This document shows positions 1-7,963 of a DNA stretch of 64,000 nucleotides, piece after piece. The notes under the pieces are model-generated. The model had not been told where the DNA came from, made no database searches, and was given only the letters and a program-made list of their open reading frames with translations. Position 1 is the first letter of the stretch. Every line of letters starts with the position of its first letter. Where the stretch lies: contig NZ_PCPS01000002.1 in assembly GCF_002975405.1 (NCBI RefSeq), positions 558,001 to 622,000 on the forward strand. The letters are read 5' to 3'. The DNA is from Arthrobacter sp. MYb229 (GTDB lineage Bacteria > Actinomycetota > Actinomycetes > Actinomycetales > Micrococcaceae). The position numbers and the translations under genes are program-made.

Positions 1-274
1 CGGCCTTGGCCACACGGTAAATCTGTCCGGCCGAAGGCGAAGCGAAGAGATTTCCGCAGGCGGAGCCGGCGGCCAGGCCGGGGCCTACCAGTCCGGCGAA
101 GGCCGGGTAGTGTCCCGAACCGCCGCCGATGACCACGGCGACCTGGTTCTGCGTCATTTCGCTGGCACGAACCACGCCGCCGTCCACGCGTTCGAGGCGG
201 TGGCGGTGGGCCGCGACCAAACCGTCGATGGCCGCATCGGCGAATCCGGTGGGATCGTCAAAGATTTTTGTCAT
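1..274 (-). CDS. Dihydroxyacetone kinase family protein, N-terminal part (cut by window edge)
   Basis: Only the first 91 codons are present; the gene runs off the left edge. They contain the DhaK nucleotide/sugar-binding signature VVIGGGSGHYPAFAGLVG followed by an NLFASPS segment, typical of the ATP-dependent dihydroxyacetone or erythrulose kinase family. The substrate-binding histidine of DhaK lies outside the window. The ATG at 274 is the only plausible start, 37 bases after the stop of the upstream sugar isomerase-like gene, so the two are probably co-transcribed and both controlled from the operator at 1320-1346. In related actinobacteria such kinases act on tetruloses in tetritol catabolism; that substrate is an inference from the neighbour. 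Confidence 0.8.
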   Translation of the reverse strand, partial: MTKIFDDPTGFADAAIDGLVAAHRHRLERVDGGVVRASEMTQNQVAVVIGGGSGHYPAFAGLVGPGLAAGSACGNLFASPSAGQIYRVAKA

Positions 275-311
275 GTCTTCTGGAACCTGCTTGTGCTTGT
301 TGGGAAACGAG

Positions 312-1301
312 TTAGGAAGCTTGGAGTTGCTGCCGGCCCTGGGCTACGAGCGGGGTGCCGAGCTGGTAGCCGGTGGTTTTGGGCAGGATCTGCTCGCGCA
401 GGTAGCGCTGGTTGGTGGCGCTGACGCTCAGTCCGTCTCCGCCGTAATGCTCGGTGCAGATGATGCCTTGGAAGCCGTGTTCGAGGGCTGCCTTGAAGGC
501 TTCGCGGTAGCTGATCACGCCGGATTCCAGCGGGGCCGGCATGGCTGAGAAATGACCCCGGGCCAAGTTTTCATCGCGCAGGTAGTTCTTCACATGCCAG
601 TAGTTGGCATAGGGCATGGTCTTGGCGATGAGCTCATGGATGTCCTCAATCCGGCGGTGCACCCGGACCAGATTGCCCAGGTCCGGGTTGAGCCCGACGT
701 TGGGAAGATCGATGTCTTGCAGCAGGCGCACGGCTGAGTCGCCGGTGCCGAGGTAGGTGTCTTCGTACATTTCCAAGGAGACCAGGAGGCCAAGCTCTGC
801 TGCATGGGTGCCCAGTTCGCGGATTCGCGTTACCGCTTTATCCCAAGTTTCGCTATCGCCCACCGGATCTTGATGTCCTTCAACGGTCCAGAACCACAGC
901 TGTTCGCGCTGGGCTGGTGTCAAAGCCTGGTGCAGGCCGAAGGAGACAACTTCGCAACCCAAGTGGGCGGCGGCTTCGAGGGTGCGATGGCTGTAGGCGA
1001 GATTGCCTTCCCAGCTTTGTGCATCGATCACGCTGCGTCGGATGGCCGAAATGGCTGGTGCGCCGACGCCGGCCGCTTGCGCGGTGGCCTTGAGCTCATC
1101 GAGGCGCTTGGCACTGAGGTCTCCGGGGCGGACCCAGCCATCAAAGAGATCAACGTTGGTGAATCCGGCTTCGCGGACTTCGGTGAAAACGTCCAACCAC
1201 ACCGATGCGTCGGCATCTTGGACGGTGCCGCCGGCGGGCAGCTCATGGGGGAACTGCAACAGGGCTGCGGTGATCGGCCAGTCGGCTGCTGTATAGGGCA
1301 T
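312..1301 (-). CDS. Sugar phosphate isomerase/epimerase-like TIM-barrel protein
   Basis: A 329-residue cytoplasmic protein of the xylose-isomerase-like TIM-barrel superfamily (AP endonuclease 2 fold). Metal-ligand-type segments appear in barrel order: SLEMYEDT near the middle, GLNPDLGN, YWHVKNY and IICTEHYGGDG. The start at 1301 has a GGAGG ribosome site five bases upstream. The kinase-like gene follows after 37 bases, and a GntR/FCD regulator is divergent. With a DhaK-type kinase next to it, a role in interconverting a keto-sugar phosphate such as a tetrulose phosphate is plausible (compare the EryC-type racemase of Brucella), but the substrate cannot be read from sequence. Confidence 0.78.
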   Translation of the reverse strand: MPYTAADWPITAALLQFPHELPAGGTVQDADASVWLDVFTEVREAGFTNVDLFDGWVRPGDLSAKRLDELKATAQAAGVGAPAISAIRRSVIDAQSWEGNLAYSHRTLEAAAHLGCEVVSFGLHQALTPAQREQLWFWTVEGHQDPVGDSETWDKAVTRIRELGTHAAELGLLVSLEMYEDTYLGTGDSAVRLLQDIDLPNVGLNPDLGNLVRVHRRIEDIHELIAKTMPYANYWHVKNYLRDENLARGHFSAMPAPLESGVISYREAFKAALEHGFQGIICTEHYGGDGLSVSATNQRYLREQILPKTTGYQLGTPLVAQGRQQLQAS

Positions 1302-1319
1302 TCTGCCTCCAATATTTGA

Positions 1320-1346
1320 ATCCTATTTCCTATAGGATCTAGGAAA
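1320..1346. promoter_or_regulatory. Candidate GntR/FCD operator, interlocked inverted repeats
   Basis: Two overlapping perfect inverted repeats are visible: ATCCTAT-N5-ATAGGAT (1320-1338) and TTTCCTA-N7-TAGGAAA (1326-1346), sharing the core palindrome TCCTATAGGA (1328-1337). They lie in the 115-base gap between the isomerase-like gene and the divergent GntR gene. Short T/A-flanked palindromes of this type are usual FCD-subfamily targets, so the adjacent regulator probably binds here and controls both directions. Confidence 0.6.
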
Positions 1347-1416
1347 GTGTGATCCATGTCAATAGATGGACCTGAAAGGTGGCCCCAATGAACGCCGACG
1401 AATATATGATGGTTTG

Positions 1417-2100
1417 ATGGCTTCCGTCTTTTCCCAAACCTCGCTACCCTCACGCCAGGTTCTGGCCGATCGCGTGTATGAGGAGCTCCTCGCCGCCCTG
1501 ATCGATGGGCGGTTTGAGGCGGATGCTTCGTTGAGCATCGACGGAATTGCCCGTGATCTAGGTGTCTCGCCGACACCGGTGAGAGAAGCCTTGGCGCGGT
1601 TGGAACACACCGGGATGGTGCGCCGCGCGGCCCTCAAGGGGTATCGGGTGGCTCCATTGATGACGGCAGAGGAACATGGCCAGCTGGTAGCCGTTCGAAA
1701 ACTGATCGAAGCCGAAAATGCGGAATTGGCCTGCGCCCGGGCCGACGGGGAAATGGTAGAGCAGCTCGCCGACACCATCGAGCGGCTGCGCACCGCGCCG
1801 ACCGGCGGGTCCTACAGCGAATTCCGGGATTACTGGAAAGCCGATGAGGACTTTCACCGACTCATCGCAGAATTTACCGGCAACCCCTTTTTACTCACTG
1901 CCTTCCAGGCCCTAGGCGGACAGGTGCAGCGCTTCCGGCTCTTCGCCGGACGCGGCGTCACGGATGCTGACTGCGCCATCTCCGAACACACCAAGATCCT
2001 GCTGGCCTTCCAGGCCGGGGATCCGCAAGCCGCCCGAGCAGCCATGGAAAAGCATCTTGAAGGCGTCGGGCGGCGAGCGGTGGAAGACAGCAGCGAATAG
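1417..2100 (+). CDS. GntR family transcriptional regulator, FCD subfamily
   Basis: A 227-residue regulator with an N-terminal winged helix-turn-helix (SIDGIARDLGVSPTPVREAL, the classic GntR recognition helix) and an all-helical FCD ligand domain with the metal-site pattern D..FH near residue 140 and later E-H and H positions. I chose ATG 1417 because the conserved VYEELLAALIDG helix starts 26 residues later; an in-frame ATG at 1366 would add 17 residues overlapping the regulatory region. There is no ribosome site before 1417, but a TATGAT hexamer lies at 1405-1410, so transcription may begin at or next to the start codon (leaderless). It probably represses the divergent kinase/isomerase genes until their sugar or acid inducer is present. 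Confidence 0.85.
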   Translation: MASVFSQTSLPSRQVLADRVYEELLAALIDGRFEADASLSIDGIARDLGVSPTPVREALARLEHTGMVRRAALKGYRVAPLMTAEEHGQLVAVRKLIEAENAELACARADGEMVEQLADTIERLRTAPTGGSYSEFRDYWKADEDFHRLIAEFTGNPFLLTAFQALGGQVQRFRLFAGRGVTDADCAISEHTKILLAFQAGDPQAARAAMEKHLEGVGRRAVEDSSE

Positions 2101-2127
2101 CTATTCGCCGGCGGAGCTAGGCTCCGC
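2093..2127. terminator. Convergent hairpins between GntR and GH3 genes
   Basis: A perfect 16-base palindrome GCGAATAGCTATTCGC (2093-2108) overlaps the GntR stop, and GCGGAGC-tag-GCTCCGC (2111-2127) overlaps the GH3 stop. The two genes converge here, so the hairpins could stop transcription from both sides, though neither has a clear T-run. Confidence 0.4.
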
Positions 2128-4504
2128 TGGGTGCAGCTTCCTGGAAATGCGGTGAATCCACGGCGTTCACCTGCACCGGCGTATCCATGACTCTTCCTTC
2201 GGGCACTTCGCGTACCTCTCCGGTAATCGTGAAGGAACCGGTCAGCGGCAGTTCCTCGCTGCTGTTGCCAACCTCCACGGCAAAGCTGCCAGGCTCCACA
2301 ATGCGCTGGTTTTCCAGCCCGGTGAACGAGGTGCGATCCGCATGCACCGTGAAGCTCACGCGCTTGGACTCGCCAGCCTTCAGCGCCACCTTCGCAAAGC
2401 CGGTCAGCCAGCGACGGGGCCGAACTACCGAGGCGACCTCATCTCGCAGGTAGAGCTGGATGACCTCCGCTCCCGAACGATCGCCGGTGTTGGTGAGCGT
2501 CACCGAGATGTCCACGGTACCGTCATTGGCGATTTCCGCATCCGAAATCTGCAGATCGCGCAGCTCGAAATCGGTATAGGACAGCCCGTGCCCGAAGGGA
2601 TACAGCGGCCGTGGATCAAGGTTGGAGACACCATCGGAGTACCAACCCAACGGGGGTTGGAGATAGGTGCCCGGCTGTCCGCCAATATGATCGGGAATCT
2701 GCACCGGCAGCTTGCCCGAAGGATTGACATCTCCGGTCAGTACCGAAGCGAGAGCCGGTCCGCCTTCCTCACCTGGCATGAATGCCTGCACAATTCCGGC
2801 CGCCCGCTGCGCGAAGGCACCGAGGGAGTACGGGCGTCCGGTCACCAAGACCAAAATGGTCGGAGTGCCGGTAGCCAGAACGGCTTCCACCAGGTCAGCC
2901 TGCCGGCCCGGCAACGAAAGATCCACCACATCGCAACCCTCGCCGGAGGTGCCACGGCCAAAGAGGCCCGCGAGGTCACCCACGGTCACAATGGCCACCT
3001 GGGCCGCGCGAGCCGCCGCTACCGCGGCGGCAATGCCGCTGTCATCCATATCGGTGAAATCGACACCGCGCTCGTAGCTGATCTCGGCTCCGGCCAGCGC
3101 CGGAGCCGAGATCAGCGAATCAAGGATCGTAGGCAATTCGATGCCATGCACATCTTCGCCGAAGAAGCGCGAGAGCACATGGTTGGTGAAGGAGTAGCAT
3201 CCCAGATGGGCTCGCGGTTGGGTGGCCGAAGGGCCCACCACGGCGATGGATTCCGGGGCCGATGGCCCACCAAGCGGCAGCAGCCCGGTGTTCCTAAGCA
3301 GGATGATGGATTCTTCGGCCATCTTGCCTGCATGGGCGCGGTTGGCTGCCGAGTCGAAATCAACCTGATCGCCTTCCCAGTCCGCTTCCGGCGACCAATC
3401 CGCATTGAGCAGCCCGAGCTCGGCTTTTTGCACCAGCACGCGGCGCACCGCGGTGTCCAGTATTTCGGCGTTGAGTCGGCCATCGGCCACGGCTTGGGCC
3501 AGATTGCGGAAGGCATTGGTTTCGGGAAGTTCCACGTCCATGCCGGCGGCCAGCGAGAGGATGCCCGCTTCATCCTGGTCCTTGGCAATCCGGTGCATGG
3601 TTTCCAGGAAGCTGATGGCCCAATAGTCCGAGACCACGGTGCCGGTAAAGCCCCAGCGTTCACGCAGCACTTCGGTGAGCAGCCGGTGGCTAGCCGCCGG
3701 GGTTTCGCCATCGACATCCGAGTAGGAGTTCATCACCGATTTCACGCCGGCTTCGCGCACCGCACGCTCGAAGGGAGGAAGGATGACATCCTCGAATTCA
3801 CGATGCCCAATGGTCACCGGGGCGTGGTTGCGTCCGGCACGGGAGGCGGAGTATCCGGCGAAGTGCTTCAACGTGGCGTGGACACCGGAGTCCTGGATGC
3901 CGCGCACATAGGCGGTGGACAGCTCAGAGACCAGGTGCGGATCTTCGCCCAGTGTTTCTTCTACCCGGCCCCAGCGGTAATCGCGCACCACATCAAGCAC
4001 CGGGGACAGCCCGAGGTGCACTCCGGCCTTCTTCATATCCGCGCCGATGCGCGTGGCCATCTCATTGACCAATTGCGGATCCCAGCTGGCACCCCACGCA
4101 ATCGAGGCGGGGTAACAGGTGGCACCCAAGGTGGTGAAGCCGGTCAGGCATTCTTCATGAGCCAATGCCGGAATGCCAAAGCGGTTTGCCGCCACGACCT
4201 TGCGCTGCAGCTCGGCCAGACGTGCCCGGCCCGCGGCCGGATCACGCGGGGCTGAACCGAAAGCGCGGGTGATCTGCCCCAATCCATCGACAATCTCGGT
4301 GTCGAAACTGGCTTGGTCCTTGGAGAAGGTGTTCTCCATTGGGGCCACATTGCCTTCACCATTGCTATTGCGCTCTGCCGGTCGAATCCAGAAGGAACCG
4401 AGCTGGGAGACCTTTTCTTCGATTGTCATCTCGGCCATCAATGCCTCGACGCGGGTGGAAATAGGCTGGCCGGTGTCACGCCAGATCGAATTCTCGTAGT
4501 TCAC
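2117..4504 (-). CDS. Glycoside hydrolase family 3 (beta-xylosidase/beta-glucosidase)
   Basis: A 795-residue GH3 enzyme with the usual three parts: an N-terminal TIM barrel (substrate-contact segments KHFAGYSASRAGRNHAP and GTVVSDYW, in which Asp293 is the predicted nucleophile), an alpha/beta sandwich with PSGKLPVQIP and the PRPLYPFGHGLSYT segment, and a C-terminal fibronectin-III-like domain. There is no signal peptide, so it should act in the cytoplasm on an imported oligosaccharide. The start is GTG 4504 with AAAGGA upstream. It is the last gene of the ABC import operon, 30 bases after the second permease. The order binding protein, permease, permease, GH3 matches bxlEFGA of Streptomyces, favouring xylobiose, but cellobiose is not excluded. 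Confidence 0.9.
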   Translation of the reverse strand: MNYENSIWRDTGQPISTRVEALMAEMTIEEKVSQLGSFWIRPAERNSNGEGNVAPMENTFSKDQASFDTEIVDGLGQITRAFGSAPRDPAAGRARLAELQRKVVAANRFGIPALAHEECLTGFTTLGATCYPASIAWGASWDPQLVNEMATRIGADMKKAGVHLGLSPVLDVVRDYRWGRVEETLGEDPHLVSELSTAYVRGIQDSGVHATLKHFAGYSASRAGRNHAPVTIGHREFEDVILPPFERAVREAGVKSVMNSYSDVDGETPAASHRLLTEVLRERWGFTGTVVSDYWAISFLETMHRIAKDQDEAGILSLAAGMDVELPETNAFRNLAQAVADGRLNAEILDTAVRRVLVQKAELGLLNADWSPEADWEGDQVDFDSAANRAHAGKMAEESIILLRNTGLLPLGGPSAPESIAVVGPSATQPRAHLGCYSFTNHVLSRFFGEDVHGIELPTILDSLISAPALAGAEISYERGVDFTDMDDSGIAAAVAAARAAQVAIVTVGDLAGLFGRGTSGEGCDVVDLSLPGRQADLVEAVLATGTPTILVLVTGRPYSLGAFAQRAAGIVQAFMPGEEGGPALASVLTGDVNPSGKLPVQIPDHIGGQPGTYLQPPLGWYSDGVSNLDPRPLYPFGHGLSYTDFELRDLQISDAEIANDGTVDISVTLTNTGDRSGAEVIQLYLRDEVASVVRPRRWLTGFAKVALKAGESKRVSFTVHADRTSFTGLENQRIVEPGSFAVEVGNSSEELPLTGSFTITGEVREVPEGRVMDTPVQVNAVDSPHFQEAAPSGA

Positions 4505-4534
4505 AAGGTTCCTTTACAGAAGTTTTTTTGGGGG

Positions 4535-5371
4535 TTACTTGCTGAAGCCAGCAGTCAGGCCCGCCACCAGCTGGCGGCGGCCGACAATATAGGCAGCGAG
4601 GAGAGGGACGCAGGAGAGGACCACTGCGGCAAGCACCGCTGGGATGTCTACCGCGAATTCGCCCTGGTAGGTCCACAGGGACAGTGGCAACACGCGCACT
4701 TCCGAGCTCTGGGTCAGGACCAGCGGGAAGAGGAAGCCATTCCACACCTGCAATGCGTTGTAGATACCTACGGCCATGATGGCCGGCTTGGACAAGGGCA
4801 GTACCAGCAACCGGAACATCTGCCAGTGGCTGGCACCGTCCAGCGTCATTGCCTCGTAGAGCGAGGAAGGCACATCGCGCAGGAAGTTGGTCAGGATCAA
4901 GACGCTGATCGGAATGGCGAAGGCGATGCTCGGCAGGATCAATGCCAGCAACGAGTCATACAGACCCATTTTCACAATCATGTAATAGACCGGGATGATG
5001 GTCGCCTGGATGGGGATCGCAATGCCCAACAGGAACAGCCGGTGGCTGAATTTCGCGAAAGCGCCGCGGTTGCGCACAATCACGTAGCTGGCCAGCAGCG
5101 AAATGATCAGCACCACGCCCACTGACACGACGGTGACCAGCGCAGAGTTGAAGAAATACAGTGCGAAGTCGTTTTCCAGGACCCTGCCGTACGCTTCGAA
5201 GGTGAGATTCTGGGGCCACGCCAGCGGGTTGGACCCGAAGTACTCTTGGCGCGGCTTCAGGCTGGTGACCACGATGTAGTAGATCGGCACCACGGTGACC
5301 AGCAACCAGAAGGTCGCCGCGAGGCCGCCGGGAACGTTCGGCGCGTACCCGGTTTTGATTTGCGATTTCAT
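4535..5371 (-). CDS. Carbohydrate ABC transporter permease (MalG type)
   Basis: A 278-residue inner-membrane permease with about six hydrophobic segments and the EAA cytoplasmic loop (LYEAMTLDGASHWQMFRLLVLPLSKPA), which contacts the ATPase. It is the second half of the permease pair in the import operon. Its ATG shares one base with the stop of the preceding permease gene (TAATG), implying translational coupling, and AGGAGG lies seven bases upstream. No ATPase gene is nearby, so a shared MsiK-type ATPase encoded elsewhere probably drives transport, as is common for actinobacterial sugar importers. Confidence 0.9.
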   Translation of the reverse strand: MKSQIKTGYAPNVPGGLAATFWLLVTVVPIYYIVVTSLKPRQEYFGSNPLAWPQNLTFEAYGRVLENDFALYFFNSALVTVVSVGVVLIISLLASYVIVRNRGAFAKFSHRLFLLGIAIPIQATIIPVYYMIVKMGLYDSLLALILPSIAFAIPISVLILTNFLRDVPSSLYEAMTLDGASHWQMFRLLVLPLSKPAIMAVGIYNALQVWNGFLFPLVLTQSSEVRVLPLSLWTYQGEFAVDIPAVLAAVVLSCVPLLAAYIVGRRQLVAGLTAGFSK

Positions 5372-6291
5372 TAGGCGCCCTCCTGCTGGCTTTCCATCTG
5401 GTCGGTGCCGCTGAATCTGTTCAGCAACAGTGAGACCGCCAAGCCCACCACCACCAGGATCACCGCGATGGCGCTGGCCGCACCCATTTGGTAGCTGCGG
5501 AAACCGGTGAGGTACATATCCAGCGGCAGGATGCGCGTGGCATTGCCCGGGCCGCCGTTGGTCATGACGAACACCAAATCGAAGTAGGTCAGGGACCCGA
5601 CAATCATCAGGGTGGAGCTGGTGATGACCGTGTACTTGATCTGCGGGAGCGTGACCGAGAAAAAGGTGCGCACCCGTCCGGCCCCGTCGAGCATGGCCGC
5701 CTCATTCATGGAGGTGGGAATCTGCTTAACGGCTGCTTGGTACAGCAACGAGTGGAAAGGAACGAAACACCACGAGATCACGAAAATCAGTACGTAGAAG
5801 ACCAGGTCGGTGCTGCCGAGCCAGTCCTGGCTCAGCAGCGCAATGTTGAAGGCCTTGGACAACCCGAAATTCGGGTCCAGCAGTGCCTTGAAGGCGATGC
5901 CCACGGCGGCTGCAGAGAACAGCAGCGGAAGGAAGTAGAGCACCGAGTACACGGCACGGTACTTCTGCTCGCCGGCCATGAACACGCCAACCAGAATGGA
6001 GATCGGTGCCTGGGTGAGGTAGCACAGCACGGTCATGGCAAAGGTGAGCCACATGGCGTTCAGAGTGACCGGGTTGGTGAAGGTTTGCTGCCAGTTGGAC
6101 AGGCCTGCGAAGGACGGGGTGCCAAGCCCATCCCAGTGCATGAATGAGAGTACGGCCACGCCCAACAGCGGAACCAGGGCAAAGATGGCAAAGAAGATGA
6201 GCGCGGGCGCCAGCAGCCATGTGCTCGGGCCGATGTTGGTGCCGAGCCGTCGGCGCGAACGCACGGGTGCGGTATGGGATTTCATCAGCAT
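5371..6291 (-). CDS. Carbohydrate ABC transporter permease (MalF/UgpA type)
   Basis: A 306-residue permease with an N-terminal cytoplasmic basic stretch, about six membrane spans and the EAA loop (MNEAAMLDGAGRVRTFFSVTLPQIKY). It forms the heterodimeric channel with the following gene. It begins five bases after the stop of the binding-protein gene; the ATG at 6285 is an alternative start two codons in. Expression must be coupled to the upstream gene because no strong ribosome site precedes it. Confidence 0.9.
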   Translation of the reverse strand: MLMKSHTAPVRSRRRLGTNIGPSTWLLAPALIFFAIFALVPLLGVAVLSFMHWDGLGTPSFAGLSNWQQTFTNPVTLNAMWLTFAMTVLCYLTQAPISILVGVFMAGEQKYRAVYSVLYFLPLLFSAAAVGIAFKALLDPNFGLSKAFNIALLSQDWLGSTDLVFYVLIFVISWCFVPFHSLLYQAAVKQIPTSMNEAAMLDGAGRVRTFFSVTLPQIKYTVITSSTLMIVGSLTYFDLVFVMTNGGPGNATRILPLDMYLTGFRSYQMGAASAIAVILVVVGLAVSLLLNRFSGTDQMESQQEGA

Positions 6292-6296
6292 GGGGG

Positions 6297-7631
6297 CTAC
6301 TTAATGGTTGCGTTCATTGCTTCTACAAACTGCTCCGGGGTGATGGAACCCTGGAAAATCTGCGACAGGTTGGTCAGCAGGACCTGGGCCTGGTCGGGGG
6401 CCAGAGCCTGGTCCCAGGAGAGCTGGAAATTGGGTGCGCTTTGTACCGACTGGTAGGCGTAGCCCAGGAAGCCTGCGTCCTCACTGGCGGCAATGGCCTC
6501 TTCGGCGCCGTCAACCGAAGGCACCAGGCCCAGGCCGATGAAGCTCTTAACCGATTCTTCGTTCAGCGTGTAGTCGTTGAGGTATTCGAAGGCCGCCTGC
6601 TGGGCTTCTTCGGAGGCATCGGCCGAAACCGACCAGAAGTTGGCTGGGTTGCCCACGATATTTGATGGATCGCCCTTGCCACCATCGATGGTTGGGAATG
6701 GTGCGAAGCCCAGATTCTCTTCCTCATACCACTGCGGGGCATCGGCCTTGAATCCGGCGTATAGCCAGGAACCCTGCAGCAGCATGGCGGCCTTGTCGGT
6801 GTGGACCAGGGCGGCGTCGGCGTTGGCGTCGGCGACCACCGAGCCGTAGGAGTCGCCGAAGCCGCCGGCCTCGACCAGCTCCTGGATCTTGGTCAATGCT
6901 TCGGTGACCGCCGGGTGGCTCCAGGCATTGGGTTCATTGTTTTGGATGGCCTGGAAGACCTCCGGGCCGCCGATGCGGTCGGTCAGGTAGGCGATCCACA
7001 TCAGGTAGGGCCACTGGCTCTGTCCTGCGACAGCGAAGGGGATGATGCCCTCGGCCTTGAATGCCTTGACCACGTCGAGGGTTTCCTGCCAGGTGGCGGG
7101 GGCCTCGACGCCTACCTGTTCGAAGAGCTTCTTGTTGGTGTAGAGCACCACTGGCTGGGTGCTGTTATTTGGGACGGCGTACTGCACGCCGTCAACTTCA
7201 CCGGTCTTCTCGATGGCCTCGATGGCACGTTCTTCCAGCGCATCGACCTTGCCGGTCAGATCCACCACATTGCCGTTGGCCACATAGTCAGCCAGGGTGC
7301 CACCGGACCAATTGAAAATCAGGGTCGGGGCGTTGCCGGCACCGACGGCGGTGCGGACCTTTTCCTTATAGGCATCGTTGGCGAAGAAATCGGCGGCGAT
7401 GGGCTGTTCCTGATTCCTTTCATTCCACTGGGCGAAGGAATCCTTGAATGCGTTCTGCTGGGTGCCGGTCAGTGCCCAAGCGGAGAATTCGCCGTTGGCT
7501 TCTCCGCCCGGCTGTGCGCCCCCGCAGGCGGCCAAGGCCAGCGGGGCAATCATGGCAGCAGAAACCAGCAGCCGTCGAGGGGTGCTGAATTTCCGCGAGG
7601 AAGAGGAGGGCAAGTTCTTGGCGTTGCGCAT
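6297..7631 (-). CDS. ABC transporter extracellular sugar-binding lipoprotein
   Basis: A 444-residue solute-binding protein. The N-terminus is basic, then hydrophobic, with the lipobox LALAAC (lipid-modified Cys36), so it is anchored on the outer face of the membrane. The body has family-1 binding-protein segments such as AGNAPTLIFNWSGGTLADY and a PVVLYTNKKLFEQVG strand. I chose ATG 7631 because an AAAGGAA ribosome site and a normal signal peptide follow; a longer frame up to 7748 would put 39 unrelated residues before it. It is the first gene of the operon and delivers the oligosaccharide to the two permeases. Confidence 0.9.
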   Translation of the reverse strand: MRNAKNLPSSSSRKFSTPRRLLVSAAMIAPLALAACGGAQPGGEANGEFSAWALTGTQQNAFKDSFAQWNERNQEQPIAADFFANDAYKEKVRTAVGAGNAPTLIFNWSGGTLADYVANGNVVDLTGKVDALEERAIEAIEKTGEVDGVQYAVPNNSTQPVVLYTNKKLFEQVGVEAPATWQETLDVVKAFKAEGIIPFAVAGQSQWPYLMWIAYLTDRIGGPEVFQAIQNNEPNAWSHPAVTEALTKIQELVEAGGFGDSYGSVVADANADAALVHTDKAAMLLQGSWLYAGFKADAPQWYEEENLGFAPFPTIDGGKGDPSNIVGNPANFWSVSADASEEAQQAAFEYLNDYTLNEESVKSFIGLGLVPSVDGAEEAIAASEDAGFLGYAYQSVQSAPNFQLSWDQALAPDQAQVLLTNLSQIFQGSITPEQFVEAMNATIK

Positions 7632-7686
7632 TGCGGGATTCCTTTGCTTGGCAGGGGAGAGACAACGTTCAACCGACACGTATGAA

Positions 7687-7697
7687 CGAAAGTTTCG
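7687..7697. promoter_or_regulatory. Candidate LacI-family operator 1 (CGAAAGTTTCG)
   Basis: A perfect odd-length palindrome 56 bases upstream of the binding-protein start. An identical copy lies at 7851-7861 on the other side of the 332-base divergent gap. LacI regulators bind short symmetric sites like this, and the Streptomyces BxlR target is recalled as a similar CGAA/TTCG inverted repeat. Confidence 0.65.
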
Positions 7698-7850
7698 GAA
7701 AGTTAGCGACGGTGGAGAAAGGTTATAGTGTGGCCTAGGTCTCGTCAAGGGGAATTGGCCGAAACGTCGGGTTCCCGAATTTTCGGCCGGGATAGGTGGG
7801 GAGGGTGCGTGGAATTCTCATTTTCGTTCATTTGTTCCGTAGACTCATGG

Positions 7851-7861
7851 CGAAAGTTTCG
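7851..7861. promoter_or_regulatory. Candidate LacI-family operator 2 (CGAAAGTTTCG)
   Basis: Exact second copy of the operator, 103 bases before the LacI start. A TTGACA hexamer follows at 7871-7876 with AT-rich TATATTAT at 7886-7893; their spacing is too short for a standard promoter, so the promoter itself is not assigned. Placement suggests autoregulation plus control of the transport operon. The rest of the 7632-7963 gap shows no reading frame. Confidence 0.6.
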
Positions 7862-7963
7862 TAGATTTTCTTGACAGATTTGCGATATATTATGTCGTGC
7901 ATCACAGATGATGCCAGTCGGGTGCTGAGCGTTCGGCGGAACGCATGATTAGGAGGTGGCTCT

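Noticed and set aside
2342-4255. A 637-codon plus-strand open frame over the GH3 gene
   Set aside because: The minus strand encodes a complete GH3 enzyme with catalytic residues; the plus frame has no recognisable domain and is Arg/Gly/His-rich as expected for an antisense shadow.
7871-7893. Promoter TTGACA with TATATT upstream of the LacI gene
   Set aside because: The hexamers are only 9-11 bases apart, too close for a sigma-70-type promoter.
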